Shown here in pieces: positions 1-7,232 of a stretch of 13,142 bases of DNA. The notes beneath the pieces were generated by a model. It saw only the letters and a list, made by a program, of their open reading frames with translations. It did no database searches and had not been told where the DNA came from. Every line of letters starts with the position of its first letter. Within the stretch, counting starts at the first letter, position 1. The position numbers and the translations under genes were made by a program. Source of the DNA: DATDRS01 sp035291605 (GTDB lineage Bacteria; Chloroflexota; Anaerolineae; Anaerolineales; UBA6663); assembly GCA_035291605.1 (NCBI GenBank), contig DATDRS010000334.1:1-13142 (forward strand), written 5' to 3'.

Positions 1-429
1 CTGCATTGACCTCTACTGTACGGATTTGCGTCCAGAGATCGTCCAGACAACGTCCAGGTCGTTTAGAGAGGAACTTTTCGCAGGGCCCTTTTGACGGAGT
101 GCGGCTGACGTATCAGCGCGCACGGACTTGCCGGGAAACCGAAGAAGGGGTTCGATCATCTCGCCGTCGGAGACGGGCTGGCCGCGTGGATCGGTCAGGA
201 GGGCCAGGCCAGCAGGTGCGCTCGCGGATGCCGAGCCGGGCCGCGATCTCCTTCCCGCAGGCGAATTCTGGCGGGGTCTGGCGTGCGCGGGGCTGCCGGC
301 CGACAGCCGGCGGGCCGACTCGGCATCCACGCGCCGAGAGTTGTGCCGGTGTGTCCGGGATGAGGAAGGATAGCCACCCCTTCGCCGCCAGAGTGGACGG
401 AATCCACACGCCCCACGAGAGGGGAAAGG
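1..429. other. Unassigned, possibly decayed sequence
   Basis: I recognise no gene here. The minus strand has an open frame from about 475 to 113 whose first 27 or so residues are strongly hydrophobic (FTILFALLFLLAFPLSWGVW), like a membrane segment. Its continuation is arginine/proline-rich and reads like a shadow frame. Another minus frame (about 330 to 13) contains 'VSDGEMIEPLLRFPGKS', which looks protein-like but fits no family I know. No frame stays convincing throughout, so a broken gene is possible. A GC-rich inverted repeat (GCCGGC-N5-GCCGGC) lies at 295-311. Confidence 0.4.
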
Positions 430-747
430 CTAAGAGAAAGAGCAGGGCAAACAGGATAGTGAATTGGAAAACCATTTTGCTTCTTCATCCCGGCCTCTGT
501 TCAGCGGTTCGGGTTCAACCCGCGTCACCGATACCAGCGTCAGATTCAGATCGCGAATGCGGGCGAGCAAGCCATGCAAAGCGGATTGGTCCACCACTGG
601 CCCGGACAGGACGGTTTCGCCGGACTTAGTCTGAGTCACCGTCAAGCCTTCGAACCACTCCGACCAGCGGGGATCGAGATGCCCTTTGACTCGAATCATG
701 TAGTGTTCCGCGCGAAGCGGCTCACGCTTGTTAGTGGAGTTAGGCAT
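430..747 (-). CDS. Small WFEGLT-motif protein A
   Basis: This encodes a 105-residue soluble protein of unknown function. The start at 747 is chosen because AGGGG lies 8 nt upstream; an upstream in-frame start at 855 lacks this support and adds unconserved sequence. Residues 18-75 form the core: IRVKGHLDPRWSEWFEGLT, then GETVLSGPVVDQ and a predicted helix ALHGLLARIRDL. This core matches the product of the next gene upstream in about 37 of 58 positions. The last 25 or so residues (EEAKWFSNSLSCLPCSFS) are not shared and may be read-through past an original stop. There is no signal peptide or membrane segment. I recall similar short hypothetical proteins in Chloroflexota genomes, often in tandem; no function is known to me. 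It is the last gene of the hydrolase cluster. Confidence 0.7.
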   Translation of the reverse strand: MPNSTNKREPLRAEHYMIRVKGHLDPRWSEWFEGLTVTQTKSGETVLSGPVVDQSALHGLLARIRDLNLTLVSVTRVEPEPLNRGRDEEAKWFSNSLSCLPCSFS

Positions 748-882
748 TCGATCATCCCCTAAAGCGACGTGCGGCAACGGCATCAAATCCGGGCCGCGTG
801 TTATGGGTTCATAGCGGCCTCCATGGGCCAATCCCCCGTGAGTCAGGCGAGACAAGATGCGTGTAGAATCAGTTTCATGCTG

Positions 883-1131
883 TTAGCAGTCACGGTTCGC
901 GCTCGGCGAATGTTGTTCATCTGGCGCAACCGTCTTCTCCGAGTTCACCGACAGGAGGGACAGACCGAGATCGCGCAGCTTTGCCAGCAGGCCGTAGAGG
1001 GCGGCCTGGTCAACCAACTCGCCGCTCAGGATGGTTTCGCCCTGGGCCGTGTGAGTGATCGTCAGACCCTCGAACCAGGCTGACCAGTGCTCGTCAATCT
1101 GCCCCTTGATTCGGATTTCGACTTGAAGCAT
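883..1131 (-). CDS. Small WFEGLT-motif protein B
   Basis: This encodes an 82-residue soluble protein of unknown function, paralogous to the protein at 430-747. Its core spans residues 5-62: EIRIKGQIDEHWSAWFEGLT, then GETILSGELVDQAALYGLLAKLRDL. The pattern reads as a short beta-rich first half followed by one amphipathic helix, a fold small enough to act as a homodimer or as a partner for another protein; this is inference. The C-terminal 20 residues are polar and probably disordered. The ribosome site is a weak GAGAG just upstream of the ATG. The gene begins 37 nt after the stop of the membrane-bound CN-hydrolase gene, so the two are likely co-transcribed. Confidence 0.75.
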   Translation of the reverse strand: MLQVEIRIKGQIDEHWSAWFEGLTITHTAQGETILSGELVDQAALYGLLAKLRDLGLSLLSVNSEKTVAPDEQHSPSANRDC

Positions 1132-1168
1132 CGCTCTCTCACGAAACGCCTCGCGTTGTTCTCTCAGA

Positions 1169-2692
1169 TTACGCGGGCATCGGTCGTTCGACCGGCTTCG
1201 CGGTCGATCGCGCGCGCCGCCCGGTGATAATCCCCCAGACCGCCATGACTACGAATCCGGCAATCGCCAGCCAGCCGACCAAATCGCCGATGATCGGGTA
1301 CAGAGTCGGCACGCCTTGCGTAGGAACCTGGGCGACGATCACCCGTTCACCGGCTGTGAAGTGATCCATAGATGCCAGGACACGCCCATAGGGATCGGCG
1401 ATGACCGACAGCCCATTGTCGCTCACGCGCACCACGGAGACGCCGTTTTCAATTGCGCGCATGACGGCCATGTAACCGTGGATCGGATCAATCTCCTGGA
1501 AGTCGAGGCTGGGCGACAGCAAGATATCGGTGCCGTTGCGACCGGCCTGGAGCACAATGCCGGGGTAGTCGGTGTCCCAGCAGATGACGCCGGAGAGCAC
1601 GCCAAAGGGCGTTTGGGCGGTGCGGAGGATTCGGTCGCCGTTGACGCGGTTGCCCTCAAACCCCACGCCGCCATATTTGTAGTGCTCCAACACTATCTGG
1701 CCCTGCGGGTCGAAGACGAGCAGTTTGGCTTCGTAGGCAGAGTCGTCGGCGGGAAACGCCATCAGCGAGATGGCCAGATAGATGCCTTCCTGCTTTGCCA
1801 CTTCCTGCGCTTGAACGAGCAAGGCTGGCTCGTCCTCTTTAGCTACGGGCGCGGCATGTTCGGGCCAGACGACGATCTGTGCGCCCGCGCGGGCCTCGCG
1901 GACGGTGGCCTCAAAGTACAGCGGATACCTTTCCTTCACCATCTGACGAAAGGCCTCTCGATCCGTGTTCAAGGCCTGCATCATTTCTTTTTGGTTGGCG
2001 CGCCAGTCCACTGCCGTGATTCCGGCGACGCGCACCGTCTCGGCGGGCGGCGGAGCAAACCACAGCCGCGACTGTCCATAGATCACGACCAGAAGCATGA
2101 GGCTGGCATAGAGGGCCACGCCGCGTTTGATCTCCGGCCATGAGAATTCGCGCTCCCAGGCCCAGTTGACGATGGACGCCAGCCAACCCATCAGGAACGA
2201 CAGCCCCCACATCCCGGTCAGGGACCCCAGTTGAAGCAAGACCAGGTTGTCGTATTGCGAGTAGGCTTGCGAGCCAAAGCTGCCCAACGGGTTGGTGAGC
2301 GTGTTGATGAACTCCAGCGCCGTCATCGCCAGCGGATACACCAGGGTGCTGGCGAAACCGCGCAGGCGCAGCGCGAGCAGGCGGTCGGCGAGCGGCGCCA
2401 GGTTGGCAATGATGGCCGAGCCGATGACGACGCCGATGCCCACCGCGCCCATGAAGGAAGGCAGGACGACGGCGACGACAATGCCTGTGGTCAATGCCGC
2501 CAACAGGTAGGCCAGCCAGATCCGCCGTTGAGTGCGGAAGAAGCGGATCATGAAGATCGGGCCAAGCCAGGCGGCCACGGGGATGATCCACTTCCCGATG
2601 CTCAGCGAGAAGATGCCCAGCACCGTTGCCAACAGCAGCCACAGATACGACCAGCGATCCGGGACGGGGTAAGTAACTTTTTTGGCGTTCAT
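1169..2692 (-). CDS. Membrane-bound carbon-nitrogen hydrolase, Lnt-like
   Basis: This encodes a 507-residue polytopic protein of the nitrilase superfamily with the architecture of apolipoprotein N-acyltransferase. Seven or so hydrophobic segments lie in residues 15-206, an extracytoplasmic CN-hydrolase domain spans about 219-455, and one more membrane segment covers 466-488. The Glu-Lys-Cys triad is visible: E278 in VVWPEHA, K339 in EHYKYGG and C371 in GVICWDTDYP. E. coli Lnt has Cys-Tyr-Glu after its nucleophile region, whereas this protein has Cys-Trp-Asp, so transfer of an acyl chain to lipoproteins is not assured; an amidase or other N-acyl transfer is possible. Length fits Lnt (about 510). 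AGGAG lies 7 nt before the ATG. It sits between a small membrane protein gene upstream and the two WFEGLT proteins downstream. Confidence 0.85.
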   Translation of the reverse strand: MNAKKVTYPVPDRWSYLWLLLATVLGIFSLSIGKWIIPVAAWLGPIFMIRFFRTQRRIWLAYLLAALTTGIVVAVVLPSFMGAVGIGVVIGSAIIANLAPLADRLLALRLRGFASTLVYPLAMTALEFINTLTNPLGSFGSQAYSQYDNLVLLQLGSLTGMWGLSFLMGWLASIVNWAWEREFSWPEIKRGVALYASLMLLVVIYGQSRLWFAPPPAETVRVAGITAVDWRANQKEMMQALNTDREAFRQMVKERYPLYFEATVREARAGAQIVVWPEHAAPVAKEDEPALLVQAQEVAKQEGIYLAISLMAFPADDSAYEAKLLVFDPQGQIVLEHYKYGGVGFEGNRVNGDRILRTAQTPFGVLSGVICWDTDYPGIVLQAGRNGTDILLSPSLDFQEIDPIHGYMAVMRAIENGVSVVRVSDNGLSVIADPYGRVLASMDHFTAGERVIVAQVPTQGVPTLYPIIGDLVGWLAIAGFVVMAVWGIITGRRARSTAKPVERPMPA

Positions 2693-2780
2693 GTTCAGTC
2701 TCCTGTGTTATAGAGAAGGTATGCCGCTGGTGTGCGGCTAGGACTGAATCAGCGCCTGGCAGATCAGCGACACTATTCTT

Positions 2781-2814
2781 AGGCCTCTGCACCGAAACAG
2801 TGGCGCAGAGGCCT
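2781..2814 (-). terminator. Strong intergenic hairpin after the membrane-protein gene
   Basis: The arms AGGCCTCTGC and GCAGAGGCCT are perfectly complementary over 10 bp and extend by about three more pairs including one G-T. The hairpin starts a few bases after the membrane-protein stop codon. No T-run follows on either strand, so it is more likely an mRNA-stabilising or partial termination element between two co-directional genes than a full terminator. Confidence 0.5.
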
Positions 2815-2818
2815 GGCT

Positions 2819-3406
2819 TTAAGGTCGGCTCTCCTCAGCCTTCCCAAAGAGCTGATGCTTATCAAACCACGGCTTGAGGATCAGGTATGCGCCGAGGATG
2901 ATGAGCAGAAACGCTCCCTCAAGCGAAGTCATCCCGAGCAACTCGGCGATCCCCCCCGCCAAGGAAAGAACGCCCAGGAAGGTGGTGAAGCCGCTCATCT
3001 TGATGTTGTAGAAGTAGCGCGCCGCGTTCAACCCCAGCATGATGACGCCGACGCCGATGGACCAGAAACCCTTCGCAACGACATCGTGCGGCACGAGCAT
3101 GAAACCGCCGAGCATGATCAGGAACAGGCCCCAGGCAACGGTTTCGAGGCGCTTGTTAAGGGCGGCCTTTTCGGGATCTTGAACGACTTGCGGTTGCGCC
3201 GCTGGCGCCGCTTCTTTCTCACTCTCCCTGGCTGTAGCCAGCAACACAACGCCCACGATGCCCAGGACGACCGGCGGAACCCAGGGCATGTTCTGGTCGC
3301 CGACCTGGAACATCAGGTTGTCGGGAGGCAGGGTGAGGTTCAACACCGCGAGCACTCCCGCCAGCACGAGGCAGATGATGCCCCAGACGAGTTTCGATTT
3401 GTTCAT
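2819..3406 (-). CDS. Small multi-pass membrane protein, unknown function
   Basis: This encodes about 195 residues with five or so hydrophobic segments: near the N terminus (KLVWGIICLVLAGVLAVLNL), then VPPVVLGIVGVVLLAT, WGLFLIMLGGFMLV, FWSIGVGVIMLGLNAARY, and a final pair rich in leucine and glycine. A charged loop with Ala/Pro/Glu follows the second segment. I do not recognise a family. Two in-frame ATGs compete: the one at 3412 leaves only 1 nt after AAGGAG, while the one at 3406 leaves 7 nt, so 3406 is preferred. It is followed by the Lnt-like gene 126 nt downstream across a hairpin, which suggests one transcription unit for a membrane-associated process. Confidence 0.75.
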   Translation of the reverse strand: MNKSKLVWGIICLVLAGVLAVLNLTLPPDNLMFQVGDQNMPWVPPVVLGIVGVVLLATARESEKEAAPAAQPQVVQDPEKAALNKRLETVAWGLFLIMLGGFMLVPHDVVAKGFWSIGVGVIMLGLNAARYFYNIKMSGFTTFLGVLSLAGGIAELLGMTSLEGAFLLIILGAYLILKPWFDKHQLFGKAEESRP

Positions 3407-3460
3407 TTTCATTCTCCTTCTTGATGGGATTATTCGGATTTGGCGCCTGCGTCAGGTTCT

Positions 3461-3484
3461 TTAGAGAGCCAATCCAATATCCAT
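3461..3484 (-). other. Seven-codon leader ORF with strong ribosome site
   Basis: AAGGAGG (3490-3496) followed 5 nt later by ATG begins a frame reading MDIGLAL and then TAA. This is the best Shine-Dalgarno sequence in the cluster, yet it drives only seven codons. It ends 54 nt before the membrane-protein start. It could be a leader peptide, or the start of a gene truncated by mutation. Confidence 0.35.
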
Positions 3485-3603
3485 GGTTTCCTCCTTTCGC
3501 CAAGAAATGTCCGTCGGGCACTAACATGCTTACTTTACTCAATCAGACGGGCCAGGTCATCTGCCAAACGGTAGATTCAGGGGGTTGATTTGGGGGTTTA
3601 TGC

Positions 3604-3644
3604 AAAAAAAAGACCTGACAAGTTTTGGAAACCTGTCAGGTCTT
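3604..3644 (-). terminator. Intrinsic terminator of the MalT-like gene
   Basis: On the minus strand an 11-bp perfect stem (AAGACCTGACA pairing with TGTCAGGTCTT) has an inner GTTT/AAAC extension, and eight T residues follow directly. It begins about 20 nt after the regulator's stop codon. This is a textbook Rho-independent terminator and separates the regulator from the downstream membrane-protein cluster. Confidence 0.9.
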
Positions 3645-3664
3645 CACGGTAATCTGAGACAGAG

Positions 3665-6289
3665 TCAAACCAGATTCAACTCCTTCGCCTTTGTCGCCGC
3701 CTCGGTTCGGTTGCGGACGCCAAGTTTTCCACACAGGTTGTGGATATGCGTCTTGGCTGTCCCCGGGCTGATAACCAGCTTTTCAGCGATCTCACGATTG
3801 GAAAGACCGGCCGCCACCAACCGAAGCACTTCGAGTTCCCGCTCGCTCAACGGCTCGACCAATGACGAGGCTTGGGAGACGACCTTTTTCTGTCCACCCT
3901 TGATGGCCGCCAGGATTTGCCCCACGTACTCAGGCAGGATGCCTCGCAAAGCCGCCTCTCGAAGGAGCGGCGCCAGCGGCTCGCCTGCGTCGGCGAAGGT
4001 GCGGATGAAGCCCTCTGGCTGCGCCAGCCTTAACGCTTCGCCCAGGAATTCGAGCGCCCCTTCGAGGGACTCGGCTGCCAGGGATTGCAAGACGCGCACG
4101 GCGATGACGGCGTAGCCCCAACCGGCTTGAGAAGCGGTCGCGTAACAGGTCTTCAATTGTTCTGCGGCGACATCCTTCCTGCCCTGAGCAATCAGCAAAA
4201 GCGGACGGGCAAGGCCCAGGAAGCGGTAGAACGAATGCGCATCCGCATGGTCAGCCAGTTGCTCTCCCCATCGCTGCGCCGTTTCCAGGTCGCCTAGTGC
4301 CAACGCAATCCGGACATGGCATGCCGCGCTGCGGGCGCGCACGGCGGGAGGAAAGTCACGCGTCAACGCATGAGATTTCTCGACCGCCTCCAGCGCGCCG
4401 GCCGAATCGCCCTGCGCCAGCGAGAGAAATGCCCGCAAAATGCGCCCGGCGTTCTGGAACTCCACGTTGCCACTGTACGTGCTTATCCCCATACCGTGAT
4501 GCAGGTGCTCCCCCGCTTTTTGCAAATCATTCCACTCGTAGTGGACGGTGCACAGGTCATAGTGGGCGATGGCAAGGATGGGGACATGGCCGCCATCCTG
4601 AAGTAACTGCTGGCACATCGCGGCGGCCTGTCGAAGTTTTCCTCGCGTTGCCAGCGTTCTGGCAAGAAATACCTGGGCTGATAGAAGCGCGTAGTCATTC
4701 CCGGAACACTGGGATTTCTCTTGCGCCTCAAGCAGCACCCGTTCGGCGTCTTCCAGGCGGCCTGCGTGCCAGTAGGCAAGCCCCAGGTTCAACGCCACAA
4801 CGTTGCGCGCGGCCAAATCCGTTTCCGGCAAGAGCGAGAGCGCCTGCTCGGACTTCTGGATGAGGCGCGGGTTGTCCCCTTTGGCCCGCGCCAGATAAGC
4901 CTGCGCTGCCGCCACCCCTCCCAGAAGCAGCGGCTCGTTCTGTACGCTCCGCTCGGCGTGATCCAGGATGGTTTCGGCTGGCTCATATTGAGAGGCCAGG
5001 ATCAGCGCCCAGGCATAGGCTATAGACAGCGGCGGCTGTGAATGAACGATTTCTTCGGGCAGTTTGTTGCACCAGCCAATCAGGGTGACGATCTCTCCGC
5101 GTTTGAGCATCCCTTCGCTGGCCCGGCCGATGAGCCTCGCCGCGTGTTCCCAGTCAGAGGCCGCCAACGCGTGGCGCACGGCGTCGTCGAAGAAGCCATG
5201 GTCGGCATACCACTGGCTGGCCCGCCGATGGAGGCCGGGCATCTCCTCAGCCCGTTCGGTCTGGAGCCGGTGGCGCAGCACGTCGGCGAACAGGTGATGA
5301 TAGCGATACCACTGCCGCGACTCGTCGAGAGGCAAGGTGAATAGATTGGCCTGCTCCAACGCCAGCATCACGTCGTGGCAGTCTCGCTTCTCGGTGACGG
5401 CGCCGCACAAAGAGACCGTAAAACGGTCCAGGATCGATGTCTTCAGCAGGAAGTCCTGAATACCAGCAGGTTGCTGCCCGAACACTTCTTCGATCAAGTA
5501 GTCAAGGACAAATCGGTTGCTACCAGCAAAGGATTCCAAAAACTGCTGAATGCCCTCAGGGTGACGCATAGACTGGGCTGCAAGCTGTAGGCCGACGATC
5601 CAGCCTTCTGTGCGTTGGTGGAGGAGGCCGACATCAGTGGCCGACAGTTTTACGCGGGCCGCCCGCCGGAGGAATTCGCTGGTTTCTTCCAGCGTGAACT
5701 GTAGATCGGTCTGGCGCAACTCCACGACCTGCCCGCGCGCTCGCAGGCGGGCGAGGGGCAGCGGCGGGTCTTCGCGGGTGGCGATGACCAGGTGCATTTG
5801 GGAGGGCTGATGCTCGACGAGGAAGGACAACTGCTGGTGAACAGGCAGGCTCTTGATCAGGTGATAGTCGTCGAGGACAAGGACGAATGGGCGAGACGTC
5901 GCCGCGATGTCGTTGATCAAAGTTGAAAGCAACGACTCCGGTGGGACAGGTTGAGGACTCTGCAGCATCCCCTGAACAGCCTGGCCTATGGCCGGATCGG
6001 CTACTTGCAATGCCACGACAAGGTAGGTGAAGAAGCGAGTCGGGTCGCTCTCCCCTTCCTCGAGGGAGAGCCAGGTGATGGCGCGGGCGGCAGCCTGCGT
6101 GGTCTGAAGATGCCGTAACCACGCCGCGACGAGGGTCGTCTTGCCGAAACCAGCCGGGGCGGAGACGAGCGTCAGCCTGTGTCCGGGTTGCAGCGCCTCG
6201 TCCAGCCGCTCGATCAGCCGTGGACGATGCACCACGTCACAGCGCAGTGGCGGGATAGAGAGCTTGGTCGTCAGGAGTGGACTTGTCAA
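3665..6289 (-). CDS. MalT-like ATPase/LuxR-family transcription regulator
   Basis: This encodes an 874-residue regulator of the STAND class, whose members use ATP-dependent oligomerisation to activate transcription when a ligand is bound. The N terminus (TSPLLTTKLSIPP, then RPRLIERL) is typical of MalT-like proteins. Walker A is SAPAGFGKTT (43-52) and Walker B is FVLVLDDYH (135-143). An arm motif VIATREDPPLPLARLRARG follows near 168. Residues about 400-800 are helical TPR-like sensor repeats. The LuxR helix-turn-helix occupies 814-874 (LSERELEVLRLVAAGLSNREIA). The start is TTG at 6289: it lies exactly at the conserved N terminus, no in-frame ATG exists between the upstream stop and this point, and only a weak GAGAGG precedes it. 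Length fits the family (about 850-900). Ligand and targets are unknown; the co-directional downstream cluster is one candidate. Confidence 0.93.
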   Translation of the reverse strand: MTSPLLTTKLSIPPLRCDVVHRPRLIERLDEALQPGHRLTLVSAPAGFGKTTLVAAWLRHLQTTQAAARAITWLSLEEGESDPTRFFTYLVVALQVADPAIGQAVQGMLQSPQPVPPESLLSTLINDIAATSRPFVLVLDDYHLIKSLPVHQQLSFLVEHQPSQMHLVIATREDPPLPLARLRARGQVVELRQTDLQFTLEETSEFLRRAARVKLSATDVGLLHQRTEGWIVGLQLAAQSMRHPEGIQQFLESFAGSNRFVLDYLIEEVFGQQPAGIQDFLLKTSILDRFTVSLCGAVTEKRDCHDVMLALEQANLFTLPLDESRQWYRYHHLFADVLRHRLQTERAEEMPGLHRRASQWYADHGFFDDAVRHALAASDWEHAARLIGRASEGMLKRGEIVTLIGWCNKLPEEIVHSQPPLSIAYAWALILASQYEPAETILDHAERSVQNEPLLLGGVAAAQAYLARAKGDNPRLIQKSEQALSLLPETDLAARNVVALNLGLAYWHAGRLEDAERVLLEAQEKSQCSGNDYALLSAQVFLARTLATRGKLRQAAAMCQQLLQDGGHVPILAIAHYDLCTVHYEWNDLQKAGEHLHHGMGISTYSGNVEFQNAGRILRAFLSLAQGDSAGALEAVEKSHALTRDFPPAVRARSAACHVRIALALGDLETAQRWGEQLADHADAHSFYRFLGLARPLLLIAQGRKDVAAEQLKTCYATASQAGWGYAVIAVRVLQSLAAESLEGALEFLGEALRLAQPEGFIRTFADAGEPLAPLLREAALRGILPEYVGQILAAIKGGQKKVVSQASSLVEPLSERELEVLRLVAAGLSNREIAEKLVISPGTAKTHIHNLCGKLGVRNRTEAATKAKELNLV

Positions 6290-6391
6290 TACAACCCAAG
6301 CCTCTCGAGCCGCAGTCGGATGTACGATCTGGGCCTATGTCTCGACAGCCTGCTTGTCGTCGCAACACAGCCTGCAGGCTTCTCTCAGGAA

Positions 6392-6405
6392 CTCTGGTAT
6401 CAGAG
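6392..6405. repeat. Inverted repeat upstream of the MalT-like gene
   Basis: CTCTG-GTAT-CAGAG forms a 5-bp-arm palindrome about 100 nt upstream of the regulator's TTG start. It could be a binding site in the regulator's own promoter region, but arms of this length arise by chance. The rest of 6290-6505 shows nothing recognisable. Confidence 0.25.
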
Positions 6406-6505
6406 AGTCCGGGCAACAACGATCTCAGTGATTAGTCTACACCGACCTCACAAGCGAGTCAATTCACTGGCGCAATTTTGGGTTTTTGTGGGTATACGCA
6501 CGGGG

Positions 6506-6790
6506 TCATGTGGACATCACAGCCCGCATCTGTCCGAATATGCTTTCCGACGCCGCTTCCCGGCCCGCGTCCCCAGACTCTCTCTCCCACTGATAGCCCG
6601 TAGTCGGGTTGCCCGCCAACACCACCTCCAGCGTGTCGCCAACGCGCAGGCTCACCATGCCGTTGGCATCCTCTTCACGCAGCGTCAATGTGCTAGAGCC
6701 GTACACATCGGGCATGCGGGCCGCCACGATCTCACTCCGCCTTTGGTTGGACCGTCGTAGAGCTTCTACTCTACCCATCACCGCCCACAT
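6506..6790 (-). pseudogene. Chagasin-like (I42) protease inhibitor remnant
   Basis: The minus-strand frame contains, from about 6690 to 6580, STLTLREEDANG, then VSLRVGDTLEVVLAGNPTTGYQWE. The VGDTLEVVL-x-GNPTTGY-x-W signature is that of chagasin/MEROPS family I42 inhibitors of papain-like cysteine proteases, whose NPTTG(Y/F) loop enters the protease active site. The usual second half (the GxG-type loop and the RPW loop) is missing: about 28 further residues (RESGDAGREAASESIFGQMRAVMST) bear no resemblance and a stop follows. Neither other frame restores it. The N-terminal 25 residues lack the usual signal peptide or lipobox. I read it as a truncated, probably non-functional copy, perhaps broken by the adjacent transposon remnant. 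Confidence 0.6.
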
Positions 6791-6941
6791 GCGCGTCTTG
6801 CGCCTGACGGCTGAAGATCACGGCCGAGGCGCTGTCCTCGACGGCGCTCGGCCCGGCTTACGCCCGAACTTGCCTAAACCAGGGGCTCCATCAGCCAGCC
6901 GAAGGCCGGCCTCGAATTGTCCACCACATGCAGAGGGACTA

Positions 6942-7232
6942 CCCCCGGTACACATCCGGCCCATGTGGCTGCACCAACCCAAACGTCTGGCCGGGTTGAC
7001 CTTGCTGATTATGCTAGCGGTGCTGCTGGCGGCTCTGCTCGAACTGCAGGTGCGGCGCTGGCCGGCCAAACAGGGCCAAAGCCTGTCGGGCTTGCGCCCC
7101 GGACAACGCCGCACCCCGCTGCCGACGGCGGAAGCCTTGTTGCGGGCCTTTGCCGATTATGCCCTGGTGGTCGTCCGGCGGGCACGCGGTCGCGAAGAAG
7201 CTCATCTGCCGAAACTCAGATCCTTGCAACTC
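6942..7232 (+). pseudogene. IS1634-like transposase, C-terminal remnant
   Basis: The plus-strand frame reads HIRPMWLHQPKRLAGLTLL, then IMLAVLLAALLELQVRRW, RRTPLPTAEALLRAFADYAL and LRSLQLRE. This matches the general pattern of the C-terminal end of IS1634-type (IS4 superfamily) transposases: 'P.YL..P.R..aL..l..lALLv.aLiE..vRR' followed by 'RPTAE.LLR.F'. The catalytic DDE core is absent upstream, where the frame turns into the antisense of the I42 remnant. The similarity stops at the FN3 gene's stop codon. No terminal inverted repeats were found. It is a dead fragment, and the family assignment is from memory of motifs. Confidence 0.6.

Noticed and set aside
113..475. Minus-strand 120-residue frame starting with a hydrophobic segment
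   Set aside because: Only the first 27 or so residues look protein-like; the rest is Arg/Pro-rich shadow-type sequence and the start lacks a good ribosome site. Kept only as a note in the unassigned region.
1316..2143. Long plus-strand frame (275 residues) opposite the Lnt-like gene
   Set aside because: It is the antisense of a well-supported gene and its composition (His, Asp, Gly rich, no domain) is typical of antisense frames in GC-rich DNA.
1911..2792. Minus-strand 293-residue frame overlapping the Lnt-like gene
   Set aside because: It shares the strand but is out of frame with a protein that has a full catalytic triad and membrane topology; it is a shadow.
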